Shown here one piece after another: positions 1 to 6,943 of a stretch of DNA of 64,000 bases. The notes beneath the pieces were generated by a model that saw nothing but the letters and a program-made list of their open reading frames with translations, was not told the origin of the DNA and did not search any database. Within the stretch, counting starts at the first letter, position 1. Every line of letters starts with the position of its first letter. This stretch comes from an uncultured Blautia sp. (GTDB lineage Bacteria; Bacillota; Clostridia; Lachnospirales; Lachnospiraceae), in assembly GCA_937893675.1 (NCBI GenBank), contig CALBGI010000041.1:1-64000 (forward strand), given 5' to 3'. The position numbers were made by a program, and so were the translations under genes.

Positions 1-42
1 ATCAGATATCCATTTACATTTGTATACGTTAATTTCATTTTA

Positions 43-224
43 TTAGCACTCTCCATTTCTCATCATTTTTTGACCACAAATTTACGACATTTACGACAAA
101 TCTGACACTGCTTTACAATACCAGACAAAATGGCTGATGCCCCGGAAAGCCTGTAAAACAGGCACTTTTGGGATACACAAGACAGGACAAAAATCGACTT
201 CCATTATCAAGAGGTGAGTGCTAA
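43..224 (-). promoter_or_regulatory. Two separated CIRCE half-sites at the left edge
   Basis: A perfect CIRCE arm TTAGCACTC reads on the minus strand at 224-216 and the matching arm GAGTGCTAA at 51-43, in correct inverted orientation but about 164 bp apart instead of 9. The sequence before the first arm (246-225) resembles the sequence before the intact CIRCE at 3.5 kb. A GCCTGTTTTACAGGC hairpin and two copies of GTCGTAAAT lie between the arms. No gene is visible in bases 1-256; any regulated gene would lie left of the window. This may be a CIRCE split by an insertion or a chance pair. Confidence 0.35.
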
Positions 225-256
225 TTTTCTGTGAAAAATTTGTGTCTTTTACGCCA

Positions 257-295
257 AAGAAAAAGACGCAAGTCCCGTTTCTATGACTCGCGCCT
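257..295 (-). terminator. Rho-independent terminator of the YhcG gene
   Basis: On the minus strand an 11-bp stem with two G-T wobbles (AGGCGCGAGTC pairing with GACTTGCGTCT) closes a 10-nt loop and is followed by TTTTTC. It starts just past the stop codon of the leftward gene. Confidence 0.75.
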
Positions 296-310
296 GTCTC
301 TGCTCATATT

Positions 311-1441
311 CTAAAAATCTTTATTTTCCTTATCTTCTTCCTTCTGTAGATAATAAAATCTTTTCTGCATTTCAATCTCTTCCCTGAGTTGTTCTTCTGA
401 TGGAAGACAGGTTTTATATTTAGATGCAAATAATTGCTCATGGCCATGCAATATAGAATATTTCGCAATATCTTCATCTGTATCAGAACATAAAATAATA
501 CCTAATGTCGGATTGTCACCTTCATTTCGCTTCATTTCATCGTACATACGAATATACATATCCATCTGCCCAACATCTTGATGTGTAATTTTCGACGTTT
601 TCAAATCAATCAATACAAAACATTTCAAAATGTAATTATAAAAAACAAGATCGATGTAATAATCTTCTTTTTCCGTTCGAATATGCTGCTGCCTTGCTAC
701 AAACGCATACCCTTTTCCCAGTTCCATGAGAAATTTCTGAATATGCGTGATAATTCTCTGCTCCAATTCACTTTCTGTAAAGTCTGCATTAGACGACAGA
801 CCGAGAAATTCGGCTATTACCGGATTTTTGATAAATTCCAGCTTATCAGCTTGATAAGAAGCCGTCAGTTCCTGCATTTCTTTTTCGACAGGTTCTGTAT
901 TTTGAGACATAAGCATTCGGTAATAATACTGCGAAGAAATATTCCGTTGCAGAGTCCGAACGGACCAAGCCTGCTCCTGTGCTTCTTTTGCATACCAGGC
1001 TCGTGCTTCTGGCGATGTTTCCTGAAGTAAAATCCTATAATGTGTCCATGACAAGGGACGCCCGGATTTTGGACGCAGTGAATCCAAAATCCGAGGAAAT
1101 TCCTGATGAAATTTCACATATTTATAAAGGCTGCTAAAATCAAAACCTTTGCCATATTTTTCTTTTAATTCCGCAGACAGCTTTTTTATCGTTTTTTTGC
1201 CATAATCAGCTTTCCCATTTTCATTCAGGCACTCTATAGCAATTCGTTTTCCCAGTAACCAGTTTCTTTGTACCAAAATTGTGTCAACAGCCGCATAGGC
1301 AATACTTTGTGCACTCTCCACGATTTCACATGTATCGGCAAATAAATCTTCTGTTTCATGATAAGCAATCATACTTCTATTAAATTTTGTACTCGCTGAA
1401 TCCAAAGTTGTTTTTTCTATCTCAGAAAGTTTCTCGTTCAT
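311..1441 (-). CDS. YhcG-family PDDEXK nuclease domain protein (DUF1016)
   Basis: About 376 aa. The N-terminal half matches the DUF1016 N-terminal helical domain (LVQRNWLLGKRIA near residue 60, then the YGKGFDFSSLYKYVKFHQEFP segment). The C-terminal half carries a PD-(D/E)XK nuclease core, seen as YIDLVFYN followed by FVLIDLKTSKI near residues 265-285. Family members are putative nucleases found in accessory regions and sometimes linked to restriction-modification or mobile DNA; the exact function is not known. I chose the ATG at 1441, 9 nt after GGAG, over the adjacent in-frame TTG at 1444. It stands alone with its own terminator and no methylase or specificity gene beside it, so it is probably an orphan. 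Confidence 0.85.
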   Translation of the reverse strand: MNEKLSEIEKTTLDSASTKFNRSMIAYHETEDLFADTCEIVESAQSIAYAAVDTILVQRNWLLGKRIAIECLNENGKADYGKKTIKKLSAELKEKYGKGFDFSSLYKYVKFHQEFPRILDSLRPKSGRPLSWTHYRILLQETSPEARAWYAKEAQEQAWSVRTLQRNISSQYYYRMLMSQNTEPVEKEMQELTASYQADKLEFIKNPVIAEFLGLSSNADFTESELEQRIITHIQKFLMELGKGYAFVARQQHIRTEKEDYYIDLVFYNYILKCFVLIDLKTSKITHQDVGQMDMYIRMYDEMKRNEGDNPTLGIILCSDTDEDIAKYSILHGHEQLFASKYKTCLPSEEQLREEIEMQKRFYYLQKEEDKENKDF

Positions 1442-1654
1442 CAAGTCAGACTCCTTTATTATAATTGTTACGGCAATGCCGCAAGTTTTATAGCCGGAAA
1501 TGCCAGATTTTCATTTCCGGTTGCCTCTTCTCACAATCGTTTTTAGAGTTCTCAAAATATCTGTTTTTATTTTACTCTATTTTTCTCATTCTGCCTATCG
1601 CAATTTCATTTTCGCGCACAAGGAAACTGCTGTTTTCTGTAACTCTTACGTCTT

Positions 1655-2734
1655 TTACGCCGCATGTCCATTTTTGTGTCCCTGCTTTCCATTTTTCTTC
1701 TGTTCAGCCTGTGCAAATTCTTTCAGCTTCTGCCGCTCCTCCGGGCTCAGATACTGCGGTACGTCTATCTGGATCGTCACATACTGGTCACCCGGCCTGG
1801 AGGCTGCGCCGGCATCCTTCACGCCCTTGCCCCGCAGACGGATTTTGGTTCCCGACTGCGTACCCGGCACGATTTTGCAAAGAACCTCTCCTTGCATGGT
1901 GCGCACCCGCACTTCCCCGCCGAAAACAGCCGTTGTAAACGGAATGCGGGCTGTCGTATAGATATCCCTGCCTTTTCTCTCAAAGCCCGGCTTCTCTCCC
2001 ACCTTCACCTTGAGGAGCAGATCACCATTTTCACCGCCGCTGCCTCCCGGCTGTCCCTTGCCCCGCAGACGGATACTTTTCCCATTCTCGATCCCCGCAG
2101 GGATATGCACCTGAAGAGACTGCGGTTTCCTGTTTCTGTCCTGACTCTGCAGGGTTATCACTTTATCGCAGCCAAATACCGCCTCATCAAAGGTCACGGA
2201 AATTTCCGCCGTCAAATCCGCGCCTTTCCCGGAAAAGCCGCTGTTCCTGTAAAACCCGCTTTCTCCCGAAAATCCCCTTCCTCCGGAAAACCCATTGCCG
2301 TCCGAAAAGCCGCTGCTTCCAAAGCCACCCTGGCTTCTCTTGAAGAAATCGCCGAAAATGTCACCGAAAATATCGTCGCTGCCTTCAAAATGATACTCAT
2401 GAAACCCGCCGCTTCCGCTGTTTCCATAAGAATAGCCACCGCTTTTATATCCCTTTGTATCTCCGGCATAGCCGCCTCCCGCGTATCCGCCGTTTGGCGC
2501 GCTTCCGTCGAATGCGGCATGACCAAATCGGTCATAAAGCTTTCGTTTTTCCGGATCGCTCAATATGGTGTACGCCTCTGTAATCTCTTTGAATTTCTGT
2601 TCTGCCTGTGTATCCCCGGCATTGGTGTCCGGATGATATTTCTTCGCCAGCTTCCGGTAAGCCTTCTTGATCGCCGCTTCATCTGCGCTTTTGCTGATTC
2701 CAAGTACCTCATAGTAATCCCGCTTATTTCCCAA
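1655..2734 (-). CDS. DnaJ-like co-chaperone without zinc finger (CbpA type)
   Basis: 359 aa from a TTG start at 2734, preceded by GGAGGTG at 6 nt; in-frame codons upstream have no ribosome-binding site. An N-terminal J domain (RDYYEVLGI, HPD within KKYHPDTN near residue 35) is followed by a long Gly/Ser/Tyr/Phe-rich linker (about 75-165) and two DnaJ C-terminal substrate-binding domains. The four CxxCxGxG zinc motifs of classical DnaJ are absent, so it is the type II/CbpA form that stimulates DnaK ATPase and binds unfolded clients in the cytosol. It lies downstream of the Hsp20 gene on the same strand with a hairpin terminator between them, so it may be partly co-transcribed or have its own promoter. 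Confidence 0.9.
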   Translation of the reverse strand: MGNKRDYYEVLGISKSADEAAIKKAYRKLAKKYHPDTNAGDTQAEQKFKEITEAYTILSDPEKRKLYDRFGHAAFDGSAPNGGYAGGGYAGDTKGYKSGGYSYGNSGSGGFHEYHFEGSDDIFGDIFGDFFKRSQGGFGSSGFSDGNGFSGGRGFSGESGFYRNSGFSGKGADLTAEISVTFDEAVFGCDKVITLQSQDRNRKPQSLQVHIPAGIENGKSIRLRGKGQPGGSGGENGDLLLKVKVGEKPGFERKGRDIYTTARIPFTTAVFGGEVRVRTMQGEVLCKIVPGTQSGTKIRLRGKGVKDAGAASRPGDQYVTIQIDVPQYLSPEERQKLKEFAQAEQKKNGKQGHKNGHAA

Positions 2735-2852
2735 TCCTATCACCTCCGCATTCCTGTGCTGCTTCACATAATTTTTTATGATAAGAGTAACGGATCCTGC
2801 GCGGAGCGCTTTTTGTGTCACAGGAACCTTCGGCTGTAATTTCCTGTGATAC

Positions 2853-2884
2853 AAAAATCTCCCCGGGAACCTTTATCCCCGGGG
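2853..2884 (-). terminator. Hairpin between hsp20 and dnaJ-like gene
   Basis: The minus strand forms a 9-bp GC-rich stem (CCCCGGGGA with TTCCCGGGG, one wobble) followed by AGATTTTTG. A second inverted repeat, TCACAGGAA with TTCCTGTGA (2818-2849), follows. Expression of the downstream dnaJ-like gene may need readthrough or a separate promoter. Confidence 0.65.
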
Positions 2885-2917
2885 AAGCTTTCTCCGCCGC
2901 CCTGCCGGGCAGGCCTC

Positions 2918-3364
2918 TTATCCTTCAATGGTCACATATCGTTTCTCTTCCACCTGCTTTTTGTCCTGCTTCGGAATATGCAGCGTCAGGATTCCATCCT
3001 CAAACTTGCCGTGAATATCCTGCTCTGTGATTCCTTCGCCTACATAAAAGCTTCGGCTCATATTTCCGGCGTATCTTTCCCGACGGATATATTTGCCTTT
3101 TTCATCCTTCTCGTCCTTGTCAAGTCCCTTCGCTGCGCTGATGACCAGATAGCCATCCTTCAGCTCTGCACTGACCTCATTCTTCTTAAAGCCGGGAAGA
3201 TCAACGGACAGCTCATAGCCATCCTCATGTTCCCTGATATCGGTACTCATCACATGACCTGCTCTTTTCCCGTACAGCTTCCTGTCAATATCCGGAAACG
3301 AAAAATCCATCCAGTCGTTGAAATCATGAAACAAATCATCACCAAAAATACTAGGCATCATCAT
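2918..3364 (-). CDS. Hsp20 small heat-shock protein
   Basis: 148 aa, the usual length. The alpha-crystallin domain spans about residues 38-148, with YELSVDLPGFKKNEVSAEL and the signature FEDGILTLHIPK; the C-terminal tail is VEEKRYVTIEG. It acts as an ATP-independent holdase that keeps unfolding cytosolic proteins soluble for DnaK/DnaJ. The start has a GGAGATATGACTT ribosome site; three ATG codons in a row make the first residue uncertain by two. Upstream is a strong promoter overlapped by a CIRCE operator, so HrcA repression and heat induction are expected, in common with the dnaJ-like gene that follows. Confidence 0.95.
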   Translation of the reverse strand: MMMPSIFGDDLFHDFNDWMDFSFPDIDRKLYGKRAGHVMSTDIREHEDGYELSVDLPGFKKNEVSAELKDGYLVISAAKGLDKDEKDEKGKYIRRERYAGNMSRSFYVGEGITEQDIHGKFEDGILTLHIPKQDKKQVEEKRYVTIEG

Positions 3365-3474
3365 AAGTCATATCTCCTTTCCAAATGAAACACGCCCACC
3401 AGGGTGTGGATAAAATAAATATTATGGGAAATGTATTTCGATCTCTCTAATACCTTTTCCTTTGTTCTAACCAT

Positions 3475-3503
3475 AATATAACACCTATAATTAGCACTGT
3501 CAA
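3475..3503 (-). promoter_or_regulatory. Sigma-A promoter of hsp20
   Basis: TTGACA (plus 3498-3503) and TATATT (plus 3475-3480) are separated by exactly 17 bp on the minus strand. The -35 box lies inside the CIRCE element, so repressor binding would block polymerase. Confidence 0.8.
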
Positions 3504-3517
3504 GCCTCGAGTGCTAA
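3491..3517. promoter_or_regulatory. CIRCE operator (HrcA binding site)
   Basis: Inverted repeat TTAGCACTg, 9-bp spacer, GAGTGCTAA: one mismatch to the consensus TTAGCACTC-N9-GAGTGCTAA. CIRCE is bound by HrcA in Firmicutes. It overlaps the -35 box of the hsp20 promoter. Confidence 0.92.
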
Positions 3518-3772
3518 TTTATTTGTGAAAAAACTGTGACGTCTCTGAAAAGTCGAATTTTGTAAAACGATTTTCTGTATAATGCAGAAAAAGCAATAGA
3601 ATTCCCGCCCATTTTGTGCTAAGATAATAAAAAGCATTTCATTTCTTTTATTCTAAACGGTCTCACCGTTTCTGAAGTTCATTTCTGCCTTCCGGCATAC
3701 CGAAGAAATCTCATGCTTTTCACTTATTAAAAGCAGAGAGGTTTCAAAAAAGTACGGCTGAAGCATCAGAGG

Positions 3773-3797
3773 CCTCCTGCCATTTTCAGTTAGGAGG
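3773..3797 (+). promoter_or_regulatory. Possible anti-Shine-Dalgarno hairpin before the Rpn gene
   Basis: CCTCCT (3773-3778) is fully complementary to AGGAGG (3792-3797), the ribosome site 6 nt before the ATG at 3804. Folding would hide the ribosome site. Upstream, 3518-3772 holds a TATAAT at 3578-3583 without a good -35 and a small AAACGGT/ACCGTTT hairpin near 3655; no gene is seen there. Confidence 0.35.
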
Positions 3798-3803
3798 TAC
3801 TTT

Positions 3804-4739
3804 ATGACAATTACAACACAGCACAGAGCCCCTGTCCCCAACCGTACTTACAAGTCCCGGATATTCGAGATGATCTTCAGTGACAAGAAAGAACTTTTGA
3901 AGCTGTACAACGCGATCAATGGAACGAATTACACAAACCCGGATGACCTGGTGGTGAATACCCTGGAGAATGCGATTTACATGGCGATGCACAATGATGT
4001 TTCCTTTCTCATTGACAAACGCATGAACCTTTACGAGCATCAGTCCACTTACAGTCCAAACCTGCCGCTGCGGTTTCTGTTTTATGTGGCCGATGTATAT
4101 TCGGATTTTACGAAAGAAATAAACCTGTACGGGAGCAAGGCTGTGAAACTTCCAACGCCCCATTTCATCATTTTCTACAATGGGACAGAAGAACAGCCGG
4201 ATAAACGGGAGCTGCGTTTATCCGATACTTTCCAGTTGAAGGAAGAGGAACCGCAGCTGGAGCTTAAAGCTACCATGCTGAATATCAACAAAGGACACAA
4301 CAAGAAACTCATGGACGCGTGCCAAACCCTTAAGGACTATGCGGAATATACCGCTCTGGTGCGGGAATACGCAGAGGATATGCCTCTTGCGGAGGCCGTA
4401 GAAAAAGCAGTAGATGACTGCATCAGCCGCGGTGTGCTGGCAGAGTTTCTGAAAAAGAACAGAGCGGAGGCGATCAAGGTGAGCATTTACGAATACGACG
4501 AAGAACGGCATATGCGCCAGACAAAGGAAGAGGGCTACGAGGAGGGCTATGAATCCGGCTTGGCCGAGGGTGAAAAAATCGGCCGTAAGTCCGGTCTGGC
4601 CGAGGGCGAAAAAATCGGCCGTAACCTGTTCAAACAGACCATCCTCCTGCGTCGTTCCGGAAAAAGCTATGAGCAGATCGCCGACCAATACCATATCACT
4701 GTTGAGGAAGTGAAAGATATGTTAGAAGGAATCGAATAG
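3804..4739 (+). CDS. Rpn-family PDDEXK nuclease / transposase-like protein
   Basis: 311 aa. The opening NRTYKSRIFEMIFSDKKELLKLYNAINGTNY is typical of the Rpn/PDDEXK-transposase family that is abundant in gut clostridia; members related to E. coli RpnA promote RecA-independent recombination and have DNase activity. The nuclease core (about residues 40-130) includes HQSTYSPNLPLRFLFYVADVY and PHFIIFYNG. The C-terminus has the usual KEEGYEEGYESGLAEGEKIG heptad-like tail, here with a tandem duplication, followed by a short helical end (YEQIADQYHITVEEVKDML) resembling an HTH. No inverted repeats or partner gene flank it, so mobility is not shown. Confidence 0.85.
   Translation: MTITTQHRAPVPNRTYKSRIFEMIFSDKKELLKLYNAINGTNYTNPDDLVVNTLENAIYMAMHNDVSFLIDKRMNLYEHQSTYSPNLPLRFLFYVADVYSDFTKEINLYGSKAVKLPTPHFIIFYNGTEEQPDKRELRLSDTFQLKEEEPQLELKATMLNINKGHNKKLMDACQTLKDYAEYTALVREYAEDMPLAEAVEKAVDDCISRGVLAEFLKKNRAEAIKVSIYEYDEERHMRQTKEEGYEEGYESGLAEGEKIGRKSGLAEGEKIGRNLFKQTILLRRSGKSYEQIADQYHITVEEVKDMLEGIE
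4554..4622 (+). repeat. In-frame 36-bp tandem duplication in the Rpn tail
   Basis: The 33-bp block coding SGLAEGEKIGR occurs twice with a period of 36 bp (4554-4586 and 4590-4622) and two silent differences. It lengthens the charged C-terminal helix by 12 residues. Confidence 0.9.
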
Positions 4740-4790
4740 CATTTGATATTTGCCGATATTCCGCTTTCTCAGCTCACCGGCAGAGAAATA

Positions 4791-4833
4791 GTGATGCCGT
4801 ACTACCATGAGGTCATCTGTAGTACGGCATCAC
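4791..4833. terminator. Perfect 15-bp hairpin between convergent genes
   Basis: GTGATGCCGTACTAC (4791-4805) and its exact complement (4819-4833) flank a 13-nt loop between the convergent Rpn and MATE genes. No clear T-run follows on either strand; a bidirectional terminator is likely but not proven. Confidence 0.5.
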
Positions 4834-4864
4834 CAGAGAAGAATCTATATTAAATTAACAATTT

Positions 4865-6229
4865 TTATTTTTCCAGCTTCTTCAGCGCCTTCTTGAACTG
4901 AAAGGTAAACAGCACCGCCGTAAACGTCACAGCAATAAAATCCGCCACCGGCTCTGCCATATAGACAGCCGTGGTTTTGTCAGCGGAAAACAGTGCGGGC
5001 ATCAGATAAATAAGCGGAATCAGCAGCACGAATTTTCGCATGACTGCCACCACAATGGATGCTTTGGCATTTCCAAGAGAATTGAAGGCCATCTGACAGG
5101 CAATCTGAATACCAAACATAAACATGCAGGCCATATAGATCCGAAGGGCCCGGCCGGTAAATACAAGCAGCTCAGCGTCTGTCGTAAACATTCCCGCAAA
5201 TCCTCTGGGGAACAGCATAACCAGCGCCCACAGGGTACAGGAATAAATCATGCTGCATTTGAGAAGCAGCTTAAATCCATCTTTCACACGTTTTGCATTT
5301 CCTGCGCCGTAATTGTAACTCATGATCGGCTGCGCCCCCTGGCCCAGGCCCTGCAGCGGTAGCATCGCAAACTGCATTACACTGGTGAGGATGGTCATGG
5401 CTCCCACCGCAATATCACCGCCGTATTTTAATAAGGAAGAGTTAAAGCAAATCGAGATCACACTTTCGCTGGCCTGCATGATAAAAGAAGACAGGCCAAG
5501 GGCAAGGCTTGGCAGAATGATTGCACTCTGCAGACGCATATTTTTTATGCGAATACGCAGGTGTGTTTTTTTGCCGAACAAAAATGCCAGTACCCAGATG
5601 CAGGACATTGCCTGGGAAAGAATGGTTGCCAGAGCCGCGCCCCGCACGCCCATGCCAAATCCAAAAATGAAGATCGGGTCAAGAATGATATTTGCCACCG
5701 CGCCGATGAGTACAGACAGCATTCCGGTTCTTGCAAACCCCTGGGCTGTGATAAACATGTTCATACCAAGTGTCATCTGCACAAATATGGTGCCGATCGC
5801 GTAGATGTTCATATACTGCACGCCATATTCGATGGTATTTTCACTGGCTCCGAAGGTCAGGAGCAGATCCCGGTTCCAGATGAGGAGAACCGCCGTCAGA
5901 ATCACCGAAATGATGATCTGTGTGGCAAAACAGTTGCCCAATGTTTTTTCCGCGGAATCATAATCATTCTTTCCCATAAAGATCGAAGCCCTGGGTGATC
6001 CGCCAAAGCCCACAAAGGCCGCAAACGCCGATACGATCATGATCAGAGGCATACATACGCCCACACCGGTCAGCGCCAGGGCTCCTTCCCCCGGAATATG
6101 TCCGATATAAATACGGTCTACAATGTTATACAGCATATTGATGATCTGCGCCGTTACGGTTGGGACCGCCAGCTTCATCAGAAGCTTCCCCACCGGCTCT
6201 GTGCCCAAAAAATCCTTGTCATTCTGCAT
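4865..6229 (-). CDS. MATE family multidrug efflux transporter
   Basis: 454 aa. Twelve predicted hydrophobic segments in two halves, with MATE hallmarks at the start (GKLLMKLAVPTVTAQIINMLYNIVDRIYIGH) and the ALTGVGVCMPL and PLQGLGQGAQPIMSYNYGAG segments. It probably exports cationic or hydrophobic compounds across the cytoplasmic membrane in exchange for Na+ or H+; the substrate is unknown. The ATG overlaps the stop codon of the upstream MarR gene (TAATG), implying translational coupling and shared control by that regulator. Confidence 0.93.
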   Translation of the reverse strand: MQNDKDFLGTEPVGKLLMKLAVPTVTAQIINMLYNIVDRIYIGHIPGEGALALTGVGVCMPLIMIVSAFAAFVGFGGSPRASIFMGKNDYDSAEKTLGNCFATQIIISVILTAVLLIWNRDLLLTFGASENTIEYGVQYMNIYAIGTIFVQMTLGMNMFITAQGFARTGMLSVLIGAVANIILDPIFIFGFGMGVRGAALATILSQAMSCIWVLAFLFGKKTHLRIRIKNMRLQSAIILPSLALGLSSFIMQASESVISICFNSSLLKYGGDIAVGAMTILTSVMQFAMLPLQGLGQGAQPIMSYNYGAGNAKRVKDGFKLLLKCSMIYSCTLWALVMLFPRGFAGMFTTDAELLVFTGRALRIYMACMFMFGIQIACQMAFNSLGNAKASIVVAVMRKFVLLIPLIYLMPALFSADKTTAVYMAEPVADFIAVTFTAVLFTFQFKKALKKLEK

Positions 6230-6675
6230 TATGTTTCGCTCCTCTCCGTGATACTGCAGATGTTTTCCTTTATCTGCTCATTAATTTTTTCAAACTGCCT
6301 CTGCTCCTCCCGGGAAATCCCCTCGAAAACCTTTTCCTCAAACTTCTTCCACATGTCGTCCATGGAATCGGTCATCGGTTTCGCCTTCTCCGTAAGAAAC
6401 AGATGGATCCTTCGCCTGTCTCCGCTGTCCTGCTGCCGGGTAAGAAGTCCTTTTTTATAAAGAAGCTCTACCGCCTGGGACACATTGCTCTTCTGAAGCA
6501 TCCGAAGCTCCACGATATCTCCGGCGGTATCCTTCCCCGGATTGTTATGAAGAAAGCTGATGATCGTTGCCTCCAGAAGAGATATCTCATAAGCTTCCCC
6601 CAGCTCCCTCAGCATTCCCTCATGAAGCTTGATGATTTTGCGCATGTTTATCAGAAATTCTGTGGTGGCATTCAA
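6229..6675 (-). CDS. MarR family transcriptional regulator
   Basis: 148 aa from a TTG at 6675 that follows AAGGGGG by 8 nt. An upstream in-frame ATG (near 6750) overlaps the promoter -10 region and lacks a ribosome site, so it was rejected. The winged-helix core runs about residues 28-110 (LLEATIISFLHNNPGKDTAGDIVELRMLQKSNVSQAVELLYKKGLLTRQQDSGDRRRIHLFLT), with DxRRxHL in the wing. It most likely represses the MATE gene with which it overlaps by TAATG and is released by a transported compound. A palindrome fitting a MarR operator lies between promoter and gene. Confidence 0.92.
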   Translation of the reverse strand: MNATTEFLINMRKIIKLHEGMLRELGEAYEISLLEATIISFLHNNPGKDTAGDIVELRMLQKSNVSQAVELLYKKGLLTRQQDSGDRRRIHLFLTEKAKPMTDSMDDMWKKFEEKVFEGISREEQRQFEKINEQIKENICSITERSET

Positions 6676-6716
6676 AATAATTCCCCCTTCTGCCTTCATG
6701 CTTTTGATAATTGCTC

Positions 6717-6743
6717 CAAACAGTTGTTTTTGCAAACTATTTG
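6717..6743. promoter_or_regulatory. Probable MarR operator
   Basis: Imperfect inverted repeat CAAACAGTTG and CAAACTATTTG (plus strand) spaced by 6 bp, just downstream of the promoter of the MarR-MATE operon. The position fits autoregulation. Confidence 0.6.
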
Positions 6744-6754
6744 TTTTCATAACT

Positions 6755-6782
6755 ATTATATAGCTTCTCCGGCGCTTGTCAA
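6755..6782 (-). promoter_or_regulatory. Promoter of the MarR-MATE operon
   Basis: Consensus TTGACA and TATAAT on the minus strand with a 16-bp spacer. Confidence 0.85.
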
Positions 6783-6886
6783 CCCTTATCGTCAATGTAA
6801 ATGGGCACCCGTTCCGATTTTGTAAAAACCTGTCATTTTTTGTATCGCGACCAAAATCTTTTTTCTTCTCTAAAGTACGAAAGTCC

Positions 6887-6914
6887 TTGTGCTTTTCGTA
6901 AATATGGATATAAT
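6887..6914 (+). promoter_or_regulatory. Promoter of carB
   Basis: TTGTGC and TATAAT with a 16-bp spacer, about 30 nt before the ATG. The leader is too short for a PyrR attenuator and no such hairpins are seen. Confidence 0.7.
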
Positions 6915-6943
6915 ATATAAGAAGTAAAAAGGAGGATGTAATT

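Noticed and set aside
1664..2839. 391-codon plus-strand frame over the dnaJ-like gene
   Set aside because: Shadow frame opposite a gene with clear J-domain and DnaJ C-terminal motifs; low-complexity sequence opens extra frames.
3804..4739. Complete insertion sequence around the Rpn protein
   Set aside because: No terminal inverted repeats or target-site duplications are visible; the 15-bp hairpin at 4791-4833 is a local stem, not an IS end with a partner upstream.
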